A DNA stretch of 64,000 bases from Cephalotus follicularis (GCA_001972305.1 BDDD01005257.1:1-64000); one strand, 5' to 3'; positions 43,106 to 55,511 are shown, counted from the first letter of the stretch. Numbers and translations are program-made. The notes: generated from the sequence alone by a model not told the origin.

Positions 43106-43891
43106 TGCTGGGCAGAGTCTATTTTATGCAGAAAATAGGGCCAAGCTCAAGTCAACATCCAATTTAAAGCCCTTCTTTGAAAACCAAGGTTTACAATCAA
43201 TCATTTGAGGTTAGTAAAGCTTGTTACAATCTCCAATTTAACATTTCAATCTTTCTATTGACAATTAGGTCAATGATTTGCTAAAAACCCTAAAAACCCC
43301 AATTCATCCAATTCAATCATTCTATCAGTCATTCAATCTATACAATTAGTCATTCAATCAATACAATCAGGTAGGCAATTCAAGTAAGAAGTCCTACCTT
43401 TAACGAAGCTTCAAAAGTTGAGCTTCCAATCAATCGATCAGCAGAAAAACGTCCAAAAACCCGCTACTTTCTTGTTCAATCGGTAAGCCTCGACTTGCAA
43501 TCACAATTCTTGTTGATGAAGATGCAAATCCGGCTGCAAGAGAGGAAGATGGAGGCTCCAGCTAGAGAGAGAGAGAGAGAGAAGGATAGAGAGAGGAAGA
43601 AGAATAAGAGAAAATGAGAGGAAGTGGATAAGGAATTGTCTTATATAGCCGATTCCGCCAACTCTCCGAAACACAGCGCAAAATCCCGACTATACATGCA
43701 TATAACCAATACAAAACAATAGGTATAGGAATACCTCAATTCAATACAATTCAGTACGGTCCAATATGGTACAATACGGTACGATGTATGCATGAACAGT
43801 ATAAAAGGGAATTCGGGTCGCCACAATTTTAAGGTTGGTTAAGAATTGTGATTAAACTTAATTTTCTGAAATGTCCTTTGTTTTTAGATTT

Positions 43892-44658
43892 GGGACAGTT
43901 ACAAATACCTCTGTGAGGTATTACTTTACAACTTTTTCCTCCCTCTATTTTAAGATACTACAAAAACCTCCTTGAGGTATTAATCCATCCAACAAAAACC
44001 TTATTAAGGTATTAAGATACCCAAAATACCCCTCACTTTACAACAACAACAACAACAACAATAATAATAATAATCTAAAAAACAAAAACTAATAATTACA
44101 GTCCTTTTTTTTAAATGAAGAAAGAAACCAGCTTTAAAGCCAATAACCTACTAGTGATGACCTTTATAATTATTAAAAATTATGGAAGAATAGTGAATAA
44201 TCAAAGATACGTGGATAACGGGTCATGAAAATACATTTTTGTGAGACAATGAAGTTGAATAGATTATGAGGATGATAAATCTAACTGTGGCGATGACATA
44301 AGATTTCTTTAATTTACTTGATTAGAATAATTTGAATCCCTTGATTGAATATTCACACAATAAAAGTTATATTTGAAAATCACACAAAAGTAATAGATTT
44401 ATGTTAAATCTTTTGGTGTATTTTTTTAAAAATTTAAATTAACTATATTTAATAAAATTTCTACTAATAAATTTTCTCAAAGTCTACAACTAGATCTGTG
44501 ACAATATATGACATTTGTATAAATATTTATTTAGTTATCTAAGGAAATCAGAAAAAATAAAAAAGTGTTTTCAAACTTAAATACAAAATTTATGAACAAG
44601 TGAAAAACATTATAAAACAAGACATAAGAATGATTCACACAACATAAATAATGCCTCC

Positions 44659-44689
<31 letters not shown>

Positions 44690-44938
44690 GTATAATGAGA
44701 GGTATTTTGGGGATCTTAATACCGCATGGAGGTTTTTGTTGGATGGATTAATACTTTAGAAAGGTTTTTGTAGTATCTTAAAATAGAGGGAGGAAAAAGT
44801 TGCAAAATAATATCTCATGGATATTTTTGTTAGATGGATTAATATCTCAGGGAGGTTTTTGTAGTATCTTAAAATAGAGGGAGGAAAAAATTGTAAAGTA
44901 ATACCTCAGGGAGGTTTTTGTAGTATCGTAAATGACCA
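43892..44938. mobile_element. Non-autonomous DNA transposon with long terminal inverted repeats (1047 bp)
   Basis: The left 140 bp (GGGACAGTTACAAATACC onward) and the reverse complement of the right 240 bp share long blocks: CTGAGGTATTACTTTACAA, TTTTTCCTCCCTCTATTTTA and ACTACAAAAACCTCC. The right arm holds an extra internal duplication. The middle is AT-rich, with TAA/CAA and TTA microsatellites, and has no ORF. The arms resemble those of Mutator-like or MITE elements. No clear 8-9 bp duplication is seen; ATTT is shared by both flanks. Confidence 0.8.
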
Positions 44939-45795
44939 ATTTCACGTGTTCGTTGTTGTTTTTTGATCTTATATTTTTCTTCGTAACAAAATTGACATTG
45001 GAGTTTAAGAAACATATCATTTTTTAAAAAAATTACGCAGAACCATCAAAACTTTAAAATTGAGGCACTTATGCAGACTCAATCATATTTATCAATAAAC
45101 TTTACTATTTATTTTTACATAACTTTAAATGATTGATTTAATATGTCATCAATCTCTTCGAATAGAATAAAATGGCAACTAACTTAAAAACTGTAAAGAA
45201 AAAGACTGCTTGAATGTGGTGCAATATCGTAAAAGAATTATGTACGGACATCACCAGCACTTTGACATACGAGAGGCGAGGTACTTATTAAATTTTCATT
45301 TATTGCTATAATTTGACTCAACTCCTAAGAGCCGGAGAATTTGGGAAATAATATCAGGTAAAATTTACAACATGAGAACGATAATAAAGAATGTAGTATG
45401 CTGATCCAGTTTCCTACAACCAGAAGCAACCAACGATGAAAGAATTACCCACTTATCATGTTGCACTGTTGCAAGTAATGGTGGTCATAGCTGACATGCT
45501 TGCTCTAGTAACCCTTGTACTTCTTCATTCCAATTTCTAACCGTGGTTTCAGGACTCCGTCAGTGCATAACAGCTCCCCGTTCGACACCTAAATCGTAAC
45601 CTAACCCAAGTATATGGCATCTCCTGTCCAAAGCAACCGAATGGTTATAGATAGTGACCAACCCCAAGGGCAAGCTCCAAGCCTTAAGCAATGGTCTCTT
45701 GCATCCCTTGAATCAATCGCAAGGTAAGACAAACATTAGAGAATTCATTGCCTATTGACGTTCCTGCATGAATAGATGTATTTTGTATGCGTCTG
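44939..45795. other. Unassigned AT-rich sequence
   Basis: No ORF, repeat or exon that I recognise. It may be original intron or intergenic sequence between the insertions. Confidence 0.4.
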
Positions 45796-47183
45796 TGTAA
45801 CACCCCGCGCCCGCAGGGCGGACACGTGGCATTACACTCAATCCAATACACAATACAATGGTCGGGACTAGAAATATAAAAATGCTGAAAACTTTAAAAC
45901 TTTACAAAGCATATCGTTTGCGGAAGATACAATACAATACAATAGTCCATCCAAACGGTGCAAAACAATACAAATTCTTTACAATACCAGTCTTTTACAA
46001 AAGATAACAATTCAAACTTTTCACTACAATATGTCAATCAGCTCTGCGGTGCCCAAGCTGTCGTGCGATCGAAGCGAGTCCTCAATCCTTCTGTCCACTG
46101 CTACCTGCTGCCCTACCTATGCCGCACACAAAGTACAACACAGCCCCACCCCGAAGGATGGGGTTAGCCACACTGGCTAATCAGAAACCCCCATGCAGCA
46201 TTTATGCATGTACAATGTGTAATATCGGTGACAATCTATAAAATATCAATGTGCAGTGTACAATATCAATGCATGACATGGCAAATGCAGGTGTTCAGTT
46301 GGCGATCAAACTACCCGTATGAGAATGGCCCATCAGAGCATACGGATAGGATCTATAACAATCAATCAATCCATCATTCAATCCATCAATCAATAGTAGA
46401 CATTCGATGGTGGTGTATAAAACACTCAATCAATCAATCAATATCCTATAGAGCATGCGACCGGTGTCAATACAATGTCAATAAGTTAGCAATGATCAAT
46501 CCCACAGAAAGTAGTCCTTCAAAAAGGGTGGGAGATCTATCTACGTTCTCAGACTGATCAGGTCTGGAACCCAAAGATCTTCCAGCCTATAGCTGGGTCA
46601 ATACAATCTCGATGAGCTACAACCGAGGAGCTATTGATACCGTTAGAGAGCTACGGCCCTCAAGGGAGCATCAATCGACAATCAATCGGTACCGCTCATC
46701 AGCGGTTCAATATAATACAATAAATGAAACGGTCGACGGAATAGGTGGACAGAGTCAACAACCTAACCTACTAACACGAATCACAAGGTCGCTCTATAGG
46801 ATCCATACAATACAATCAATCAATCAATCGAGTCAATAAAATATCATTTCAATGTCAACAAGCAAAGTTAATGAGTGGTGGTGCCTAATGGAGAAATGGG
46901 AACGTGCATCCATCATATCGACTTAGACTCGTAGCAACACTTATGACTCAAGCAATCGATCAATGTATCAATACAACGTCGAAGCAAGGTCAATAAGTGG
47001 TGGTATCTAATGGAGAGATGGGAACGTGCGTCCATTTTACCGACTTAGACTCACAACAACACTTGTAACTCAAGCAATCAATCAATCAGTCAACACAATC
47101 ATTAAAACTATTTTCAAATACTTAAACACCTCAAGCGAGGCTCCGGTCAAGTGGCGATCTGAAAAGAAGTTGAAAACCAACAC
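45796..47183 (-). repeat. 3' LTR of Gypsy-3, truncated
   Basis: It starts TGTAACACCCCGCGCCC and matches 41425 onward until about 47183, where integrase sequence begins. The TCGAC motif array of this family is absent because that half of the LTR is deleted. Confidence 0.85.
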
Positions 47184-47931
47184 TAAACTCCAAGCCTCTG
47201 CGATGAACATCGGCATAGCTTTTCTGTCTACACTGTGCAACAATCAATCGGTCTCTGAATAATTTCACTTTCTCTACGGTAATCTGTACAGTCTCTGACC
47301 CCAAAAGACTCTTTTCACTGACCTGATCCCAACAAACTGGCGATCGGCAATTCCTACCATATAGGTCTTCATAGGGAGCCATCTGTATGCTCTCGTGATA
47401 ACTATTGTTACACGAGAACTCAATCAAATGCAAGTAGTCATCCCAACTACCTCCAAAGTCGAGAACGCATGCTCGCAGCATGTCCTCCAATGTCTGAATG
47501 GTCCTTTCGGACAAACCATCTGTCTAGGGATTAAAAGCAGTGCTAAAACTTAATTTTGTACCCATAGCTACCTGTAACTTCCTCCAAAACCCGGAGGTGA
47601 AGCGAGAGTCTTGATCCGAAACAATGCTGCCAGGAGCTCCATGTGCTTTAACAATCTCTTTCATGAACAATCTGGACAACTTTTCTCTAGAATAAGTCAT
47701 CTGTATCGGTAGAAAGTGGGCCGACTTGGTGAGTAGATTGACCACAACCCATATACCATCATGTCTGTCACGAGTCAGAGGCAACCCGGACACGAAATCC
47801 ATGGTAATGTGCTCCCACTTCCACTCAGGAATGAGCAAAGGCTGAAGTAAGCCTGCCGGTCTCTGGTGTTCTGCGTTTACTTGCTGACAAGTGAGGCATC
47901 TTGATACAAACTCTGCGATTTCTCTCTTCAT
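47184..47931 (-). pseudogene. Gypsy-3 integrase, C-terminus replaced by LTR sequence
   Basis: The core motifs ITMDFVSGL, VSDQDSRF and LSERTIQTLED give the DDE residues. A stop (47521-47523) interrupts NP*TDGLSERT, where the family has Gln. The frame then runs DVHRRGLEFSVG and passes without a break into translated LTR sequence. The integrase C-terminal domain and any chromodomain are gone. Confidence 0.9.
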
Positions 47932-49719
47932 GCCAATTCACCAATAGATAAGTTTTAGGTCACGATACATCTTCGTACTCCCTGGATGGACAGAGAAACG
48001 AGATTTATGGGCTTGAGAAAGAAGCTCTTCCTTCAACTCGCTATTGGCTGGAATGCAAATTCTGTTCCTGTATCTCAATAACCCATCTGTAGATAGAGAG
48101 AAGTCAGGTTTCAATCCTTCATCAACAGCAGTAACCACTTTCTGTAATTCAATATCCACTATCTATGCATCTCTAATCCGGTCAAGCAATGTAGGTTGCA
48201 CCTGTATATAGGAAAGAGTCATACAAGATAGCTTGCGACTCAATGCATATGCAACGACATTGGATTTTCCAAAATGATATTCAATACCACAATCATAATC
48301 ATTAAGAAGCTCAAACCACCTTCTCTGCCTCATGTTCAATTCCTTCTGTGAAGAGAGATATCTCAAACTCTTATGATGAGTGAAAACTGTGAACTTGGCC
48401 CTAAAAAGGTAGTGGCGCCATTTTCCAAGAGCAAAGACGATGGTCGCCATCTCCAAGTCATGCACTGGGTAGTTTTCTTCATGTGGTTTGATGTTCCTCG
48501 ATGCATATGCGATCACTTCTCCGTATTGCATAAGAACACAACCAAGCCCCTTTCCAGAAGCATCGGTGTATACAACAAAGTCTTCGTTCCCGTCTGGTAA
48601 GGCTAGGACAGGAGCGGAAATCAATCTGTTTTTCAACTCTTGAAAACTTCTTTCACAAACACTATCCCATACAAAGGCAGCGTTCTTCTGTGTCAATCTG
48701 GTCAACGGTGTTGCAATACGGGAAAATCCCTCAACCAACCGACGATAATACCCTGCAAAACCCAAGAAGCTGCGAACTTCGGAAGCATTCGTTAGTCGTT
48801 TCCAATCTTTCACTGCCTCTACTTTTGATGGATCCACTGATAAACCATTACCATAAACAATATGCCCTAGAAAAGCAACCTCCGATAACCAAAACTCACA
48901 CTTGTGAAATTTGGCATACAGTCGATGATCCCTCATAGTTTACAATACAATGTAGAGGTGCTGGGCATGCTCCTCATTGGTCCTAGAATAGACCAAGAGG
49001 TCGTCAATGAACACTACAATGAACTGATCCAAATATTGTCTAAATACTCGGTTCATCAGATCCATGAAAGCCGCAGGAGCATTAGTCACACCAAAAGGCA
49101 TAACTAAGAACTCATAATGGCCATATCTCGATCTAAAGGCCGTCCTCAGATTATCCTCCGGTCTAACTTTAAACTGGTGGTAGCCCGATCTCAAGTCGAG
49201 CTTAGAAAACACTGTCGCTCCTCTAAGCTCATCAAACAGCTCATCAATGTGCGGTAGAGGGTACTTATTCTTCACTGTAACTTTATTGAGATGTAGGTAG
49301 TCAATACACATACGAAGCGATCCATTTTTCTTCTTGACAAAAAGGATAGGTGCTCCCCAAGGTGAAGCACTAGGTCTTATAAAACCTTTGTCCAGAAGAT
49401 TCTGTAACTGTATCATTAACTCTTTCAATTCTACCGGTGCCATTCGGTACGGTGCCCAAGAAATTGGTGCAGTTCCTAGTGTCAGATCAATCACAAACTC
49501 TGTCTCTCTGTCTGGCGGCAACGACGTCAAATCCCGAGGAAAAACATCTCCGAACTCGCAAACCACTGGAATATCCTCCAGTTTCGGACGCCATCTGTCA
49601 GTATCGAGCACATGTGCTAGAAACCCCTGGCATCCCTGTTGTAACAATCTATCTGCATGCAAAGCTGAAATCATCGGAACAAACAATGGCTCTAAGGTGC
49701 CAAGAAACCGAAAAGGTGG
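47932..49719 (-). pseudogene. Gypsy-3 reverse transcriptase, RNase H and H2C2 finger
   Basis: RT shows [30 protein letters not shown] and [10 protein letters not shown]. RNase H has [18 protein letters not shown] and [17 protein letters not shown]. The H2C2 finger has HKSRFSVHPGSTKMYRD and RCLTCQQVNAEH. Stops at 48937-48939 (IVL*T), 48160-48162 (RDA*I) and 47935-47937 (YW*IG) fall where the family has Gln, Gln and Trp. The catalytic aspartates are intact. Confidence 0.92.
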
Positions 49720-49959
49720 TCATCCCGGAGGACTGAAAACCACTACTTTCCGATGACAATTCACCTGAGCAAAGCTAGTAGACAACCAATCCATGCCCAG
49801 AATCACATCTAGGCAATCCATCGGTAAAACAATAAGATCGGCTAACAAGCAACGATCATCAATCTCAACAATAAAATCTCTACACACTCGATCGGTGGTC
49901 GCTGACTCACTGAGAGGTGTGGATACCTCCATAAAGAAAGGAAGGTACTTAGGCCTCAA
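49720..49959 (-). pseudogene. Gypsy-3 protease region
   Basis: It contains FIVEIDDRCLLADLIVLP and DVILGMDWLS, the C-terminal protease motif, and ends at a stop at 49717-49719. It follows gag after a short gap in a different frame. Confidence 0.8.
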
Positions 49960-50137
49960 ACCAACATGGGAGACAAAATGAAATGCAATGAATGAATGGG
50001 ATCAACCCGGATCAATAAGAACCCATGCTGGAAGCTGAAAGAGTCGAATGGTACCTCCAATCACAACATCGAACCCTGCTGTAGCACTTGGTTCCAAAGA
50101 ACACCCTAGCCTGAACCGTCGGAGCAGAACTCATAGG

Positions 50138-51423
50138 CTACTTCCTCCTGGACTGCGAAGTCCCACGGGAAGAAGATGGTACACTAGCTGTCGGTCCCTG
50201 TGGGGGCGGTGCCCGCTGTGTCTGATCAAATCCTCTAGGACAAGAACTCCGAGGACAATCTCTAGCAATATGGTCGAAACCACCACCAACCAAACAATGA
50301 CACAAGAACCATCTACAATTCTCAGAAGTATGGTTGGTCTTCTGACAATGCACACAAGGAACCGTAGCACTCTGATTACCGCTCCCAGAAAGTCTAGAGG
50401 GTGTACCCTGACTAGGTGCTGAAGATCGGTCTCCTCGATGTGCGCTCCTAGATCTGCCTCTCCTCCGAGGATGGGGCGGGTTCCCGCTATCCTGATTGCT
50501 ACCGTGAGAACCAGGTGAGGGGCTACTATCAGTCTTCTGTGATTTAGCACAGCCATTGTCACTACCACTCTGCCAAGAAGAAGGAGTAGGCCTGGTACGA
50601 GCTATATTTCTCATATGTTTAGCCTCAACTGCAATATCCTCAAGCTGCATAGCTCGGGAAGAAATATCCGATATGGAGGTCAAACCCAAAAGAGTTAGTT
50701 GCCTCCTCAAATCCAATCTCAATCCCCGAAGGATCTTCTTTGCTCTACGCTCTTGCTTCCACTAAATATGGGGTGGATCGGGCTAATTTACATAAATCTC
50801 GCCTCATACTCAGCAACTGTCATGCTTCCTTGTACCAAGTTAGCAAATTCAATCTCTCTTCTGTCTGCCTCTACCTGAGGGTAGTACCTTGCATTAAATT
50901 CTCTTTTGAAAGCATCCCAAGAGCGGACTGTACCATTCCTTGTCCAATCTGTGTTAACCATAGCCCACCAGTGCTCAGCTTCTCCTTGGAGCATATACAC
51001 TGCCAATACCAATCTCTGTTCATCATCACATCCCATGACCTCAAAGATCTTTTCCAGATGGATTAGCCAAGACTCAGCAAGGGTAGGATCAGGGAGTCCC
51101 ACAAATGCTGGAGGCTGCTGCAACTTTAAGAAACGGCTCAACATGTCTTCCCTCCTTGGTCTACGTTCCACTCTAGCCTGTTGGCGTCCCATCATAGTAT
51201 GCATCTGTGCCATAGTGGCACACAATTGTCTCCAAACCTCAGGGTCAGCACCCGCTGGTAGAGCATTAGGGTCATACTCTGGGAAAGCGTTACTAGGAGC
51301 CGGTTCATCATCAACAGGAACAGGGGCAGGAGCAAGGGCAGGAGCATTCCTTCCACCCCGTCGAACACTCCTTCCTCTGTTTTCCATTGCTATAAATGAC
51401 AACAATGGGATGATCAGAAGCAA
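50138..51423 (-). pseudogene. Gypsy-3 gag with zinc knuckle
   Basis: The likely start is the ATG at about 51387 (MENRGRSVRRGGRNAPA); an earlier in-frame start lies at 51423. The capsid block has AESWLIHLEKIFEVMGC, GEAEHWWAMVNTDW and EFNARYYPQ. The frame ends at 50788 with YEARFM and resumes in another frame at 50722. A CCHC knuckle CVHCQKTNHTSENC is present, followed by a second, damaged one with HIARDC. Gag would package element RNA. Confidence 0.87.
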
Positions 51424-51555
51424 TCACTTTCAATTCCAATATCAATCTCTTTTCCAATAACAATAGCATGAATAAGCAAGAACACATATCATGCAAATCC
51501 ATTCAGTCAATCTCAATCAACGCATTTATATGCTTAGCTAGCAGGCCAACCAATG

Positions 51556-51567
51556 TGTCTGAAACCA
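51556..51567 (-). promoter_or_regulatory. Possible degenerate primer-binding site of Gypsy-3
   Basis: The minus strand reads TGGTTTCAGACA next to the LTR end; three differences from the initiator tRNA-Met complement. Confidence 0.4.
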
Positions 51568-51570
51568 CAC

Positions 51571-53962
51571 TGTAACACTCCCGCCCGCAGGGCAGACACG
51601 GGGCATTACTCTCAATCCAATACACAATACAATGGTCGGCACTAGCAATATAAAAATGCGAAAAACTTAAAAACTTTACAAAGCATATCATTTGCGGAAG
51701 ATACGATACAATACAATAGTCCATCCAAACGATGCAAAACAATACAAAATCTTTACAATACAAGTCTTTTACAAACGATAACAATTCAAACTTTTCACTA
51801 CAATATGTCAATCTGCTCTGCGGTGCCCAAGCTGTCGTGTGATCGAAGCGAGTCTTCAATCCTTCTGTCCACTGCTACCTGCTACCCTACCTATGCCGCA
51901 CACAAAGTACAACACAGCCCAACCCCGAAGGATGGGTTAGCCACACTGGCTAAGCAGAAACCCCCATGCAGCATGTGTGCATGTACAATGTGCAATATTG
52001 ATGACAATCTATACAATATCAATGTGCGATGTACAATATCAATGCATGACATGGCAAATGAAGGTGTACAGTTGGCGATCAAACTACTCGTGTGACAATG
52101 GCCCATCAGAGCATACGAATAGGATCTATAACAATCAATCAATCCATCATTCAATCCATCAATCAATAGTAGACATTCGATGGTGGTGTATAAAACACCA
52201 AATCAATCAATCAATATCCTATAGAGCGTGCGACCGGTGCCAATACAATGTCAATAAGTTAGCAATGATCAATCCCATGGAAGGTCATCCTGCAAAAAGG
52301 GTGGGAGATCTATCTACGGTTCTAAGACTGATCAGGTCTGGAACCCATAGATCTTCCAGCCTATGGCTGGGTCAATACAATCTCGATGAGCTACAATCGA
52401 GGGAGCAACTGATACTGTTAGGGAGCTACGGCCCTCAAGGGAGCATCAATCGACAATCAATCGTTACCGCTCGTCAGCGGGTCAATACAATACAATAAAT
52501 GAAATGATCGATGGAATAGGTGGATAGAGTCAACAACCTAACCTACCGACACGAATCACAAGGTCACTCTGTAGGATCCATACAATACAATCAATCAATC
52601 AATCGAGTGAATACAATATCATTTCAATGTCAATAAGCAAAGTCAATAAGTGGTGGTGTCTAATGGAGAAATGGGAATGTGCGTCCATCATAGCGACTTA
52701 GACTCGTAGCAACACTTATGACTCAAGCAATCGATCAATGTATCAATCAAACGTCGAAGCAAGGTCAATAAGTGGTGGTATCTAATGGAGAGATGGGAAC
52801 GTGCGTCCATTTTACCAACTTAGACTCACAACAACACTTGTAACTCAAGAAATCAATCAATCAGTCAGTCAATCATTAAAACTGTTTTCAAACACTGGAA
52901 CACCTCAAGCGAGGCTCTGGTCAATTAGAGATGTGAAAAGAAGTTGAAAACAAGCTTTAAAACAGTTAAAAACTCCTTTCAGTACATTGGGCGTCGATGT
53001 CTTTGGTGAAAGACATCGACTCCTCTTTAAAACGGTGGAAAGACGTTGATGTCTTTGAAAGACTTCGATGTCTTTCCCTATTTGTGTAGAGATCTGGCCT
53101 AAGACGTCGATGTCCTTGGGGAAAGGCGTCGACGCTTTTCAATAAAAATAGCCTGAGAATGCGTATCGATGTTCGGTATCGATGTCTTTCTAGGGGAGAG
53201 ACATCTCAAGGCAAAGACGTCGATGTCTTTGAAAGACGTAGATGTCTTTGCTGTAGAATCAAGGATCTAGCACTCAGATGAGAAAGACATAAACGTCTTT
53301 GGGCTAAGGGTTGATGTGTTTTCTAGGCAAAGTCGATTTTATGCAGAAAATAGGGCCAATCTCAAGTCAAAATCCAATTTAAAGCCATTCTTTGAAAACT
53401 AAAGTATACAATCAATCATTTGAGGTTAGTAAGACTAGTTACAACCTTCCAAATTCAATTTCAATCTTTTAATCAACAATTAGGTCAAGGATTTGCTATA
53501 AACCCTAAAAACTGCGATTCACTCAATTCAATCATTCAATCAGTCATTCAATCAATACAATCAATAATTCAATCAATACAAGAGGCAGGCAATTCAAGTA
53601 AGAAGTCCTACCTATCACTGAAGCTTCAAAAGTTGAGCTTCCAATCACTCAAACCGCTGCTATGTCGTTCAATCACCAATCCACTACTTGCAATCGATGT
53701 CCTTGTCGATGGAGATGCAATCCAGGGCTGCAATGGTGGAAGATGGAGGCTGCTCAACTAGAGAGAGAGGGAGAAGGATAGAGACAGAAGGATGAATGAT
53801 GAGAATGAGAGAAATGACAAGGAATTGACTTAAATAGTCGATTCGGTCAACTCTCCGAAACTCTACCCAAAATCTTGACTATACATGCATGTGATCAATA
53901 CAATATAAATAGGTATAACAATACCTTAATTCAAAATAGTTCAGTACGGTCCAATACGGTAT
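51571..53962 (-). repeat. 5' LTR of Gypsy-3 (outer 65 bp missing)
   Basis: It starts TGTAACACTCCCGCCCGC and matches the solo LTR at 41425-43825 through TCCAATACGGTA. It holds the motif cluster GACGTCGATGTC at 52985-53340 and CAATCAAT-rich stretches. It ends at MO25-like intron sequence. Confidence 0.87.
52985..53340. repeat. GACGTCGATGTC motif cluster in the Gypsy-3 5' LTR
   Basis: About thirteen copies of GACGTCGATGTC, AAAGACATCGAC or close variants, homologous in place to 42785-43105. Confidence 0.75.
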
Positions 53963-54282
53963 GAGTATTTGCTTATTGTTATACCTTGCTTTTCTTTTCA
54001 AAATTCATCTCTGATAATAGGCTTATGGAGTTCACATGAATCGCTACATTGAAAGAAATGGACAGAAATTTCTACCTTCAAGTCACATTCTGCCTTTCTT
54101 GCCAAGTTGAACTCTTACTTGATAACTTAAATTCCCAATGAACTAATCGGACCCTCAATACCTTATCTGACTAGCTTTTCTTGTGTAGTTAATATCTGAC
54201 ACATTCACAAACACTTTTATGACATTTTTTTTTGCAGGATTCAAGCAAAAACATTCAAGTATCTACTTTCCACATTTTCAAG
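53963..54282 (+). pseudogene. MO25-like gene fragment: intron and one late exon
   Basis: A pyrimidine-rich acceptor (TTTTTTTTTGCAG) precedes a 45-bp exon, 54238-54282, reading DSSKNIQVSTFHIFK. This matches the C-terminal third of plant MO25 (calcium-binding protein 39 family), a scaffold that activates STE20-type kinases. A GT follows, and within six bases Sirevirus D sequence begins, so the exon end or its donor is hit by the insertion. The preceding 270 bp look like intron. The middle exons of an MO25-like gene lie 8.5 kb downstream, in the wrong order. Confidence 0.7.
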
Positions 54283-54287
54283 GTGGT

Positions 54288-55497
54288 TGCATCTCTCTCA
54301 AAATACCACAATCAATTTAAATTCAATCACACAAATGCGGAAATATAAAGAGTGTAGGGTTGAGAGAGATTGCAAACAGATATATAGTGGTTCGGTAAAC
54401 CGCCTACGTCCACTCCCCAAGGTCTCCCCTTGAGTATTTCACTAGGTATGCCCCAATCCGGGCTTGAATCTCCAACCGAGCTTCAAACAACCTTCGCTCC
54501 AACCAAACGAATACAAATTGCTCCAACCGAGCAAAACAAGAGACAACCTCTCTTGTTTATGTGTGGAATAAGTGTTTAAAGATTACAAATTCGCTCGAAT
54601 TTGTTTACAATATCGCTCAATTTACACAAAGCTTCTAGAGTATAAAAAATGTAAAGTTTAGAGCTTTGTAATGTGTGTTGTAGCTTTGATGTGATCTCTT
54701 TTGATGTTATGAAAGCTTGGAATTGTACTTGAGATGACTAGTATAGATGTTCACTTTGATTGCAAGAGATGCACCCAAGAATGCTCCACTTTGGCCTTTA
54801 TACTTGTGCTCCAACGGATCTATTTTTGAAGTTCTGTTACAATCCAGTCGACTGGATTTATATGGAAGTCCGCTAGATTTGATGGTGCGTATATTTGAAT
54901 ATAGCCGTTGGTGGTGGACAGTCGGCTGCTTCCGCTGGGCAGTCGGCTGGTGCTCTGTTCCAGTCGGCTGGATGAGCTGAAATTGATTTACATAAGCTAC
55001 TGCCTGATATTGCACATTTGGTGACAGTCGGCTGGATTCCTTGGCAGTCGACTGGACCCCCTAGCAGTCGACTGGTGCCCTGCTTCAGTTGGCTGGATGA
55101 GGTGTTAAAATGATACAGAAGCTACTGCCTGAAATGTGCACCCATGGCAGTCGACTGGACCCCTGTGGCAGTCGGCTGTCTTGGGCTGGCAGTCGACTAC
55201 TCCCCTGTGGCAGTCGGCTGGATCATCTGTTCCTGCAATTTCTGGACTAGGTAGAAGAACCAGTCGGCTACACAACCCATGGAAGTCGACTACTCAACCT
55301 TGGCAGTCGGCTGGATTTCTTGGCAGTCGGCTGGATTGCCCTGTACCTGCAGAAATGACCTTTTGCACATTTTGGACTTAAGATCAAGTGAGTATATGAA
55401 GTTGTAACTCATAGAATTATGCATACACCTGTTATATGTTTGTTAATCATCAAAATATCATATGTTAAAACAATTAACGGGGTGGCAAAGGCCAACA
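54288..55497 (-). repeat. 3' LTR of Sirevirus D with CAGTCGRCTGG array
   Basis: The right end is AAGGCCAACA next to the PPT; the left end is near TGCATCTCTC. About sixteen copies of CAGTCGACTGG or CAGTCGGCTGG lie at 54846-55340. The conserved Sirevirus block with CCTACGTCCAC and CAAGG/CCTTG arms is at 54400-54434. The CAGTCGACTG form is itself a perfect palindrome. Confidence 0.85.
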
Positions 55498-55511
55498 ATC
55501 TCCCCCTTTTT
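55498..55511 (-). promoter_or_regulatory. Polypurine tract of Sirevirus D
   Basis: Sense AAAAAGGGGGAGAT next to the 3' LTR. Further similar tracts lie at about 55702-55716, 55750-55761 and 55788-55796. Confidence 0.85.

Larger units (their letters stand above)
41425..43825 (-). mobile_element. Solo LTR of the Gypsy-3 family (2401 bp)
   Basis: Bounded by TGTAACACCCCGCGCCC and GGGTCGCCACA. The flanks are GTTTT and ATTTT (4 of 5 match). It is rich in CAATCAAT/CAATACAAT. A TATA-like TATATAAGAC lies near 43640 in sense orientation, and a cluster of GACGTCGATGTC-type motifs (42785-43105) lies downstream of it. This cluster contains a perfect palindrome (42831-42864). It is the only full-length LTR of this family in the window. 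Confidence 0.85.
45796..53962 (-). mobile_element. Gypsy-3 (Ty3/Gypsy), both LTRs truncated
   Basis: Order on the minus strand: 5' LTR (51571-53962), weak PBS, gag (50138-51423), protease, RT, RNase H, integrase (47184-49959), then a direct fusion to a truncated 3' LTR (45796-47183). The 5' LTR lacks about 65 bp at its outer end compared with the solo copy at 41425-43825. The 3' LTR and the integrase end were lost together at one junction. Pol stays in a single frame for 2.8 kb, broken only by five stop codons. Confidence 0.9.

Noticed and set aside
45240-45790. Possible host exon between the DNA element and Gypsy-3
   Set aside because: No open frame with recognisable protein similarity or paired splice sites could be supported.
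49334-49756. 140-codon plus-strand ORF
   Set aside because: Shadow frame of Gypsy-3 pol, which has clear RT and protease motifs on the other strand.
50906-51460. 184-codon plus-strand ORF
   Set aside because: Shadow of Gypsy-3 gag on the minus strand.
51977-52498. 173-codon plus-strand ORF with related copies at 46204 and 41990
   Set aside because: Present in three LTR copies only because these are homologous LTRs; frames are not kept equally and no start context or domain is seen.
54846-55340. Regular repeats that might suggest a CRISPR array
   Set aside because: Repeat length is only about 11 bp with irregular spacers, it lies in a plant LTR, and there are no cas genes.
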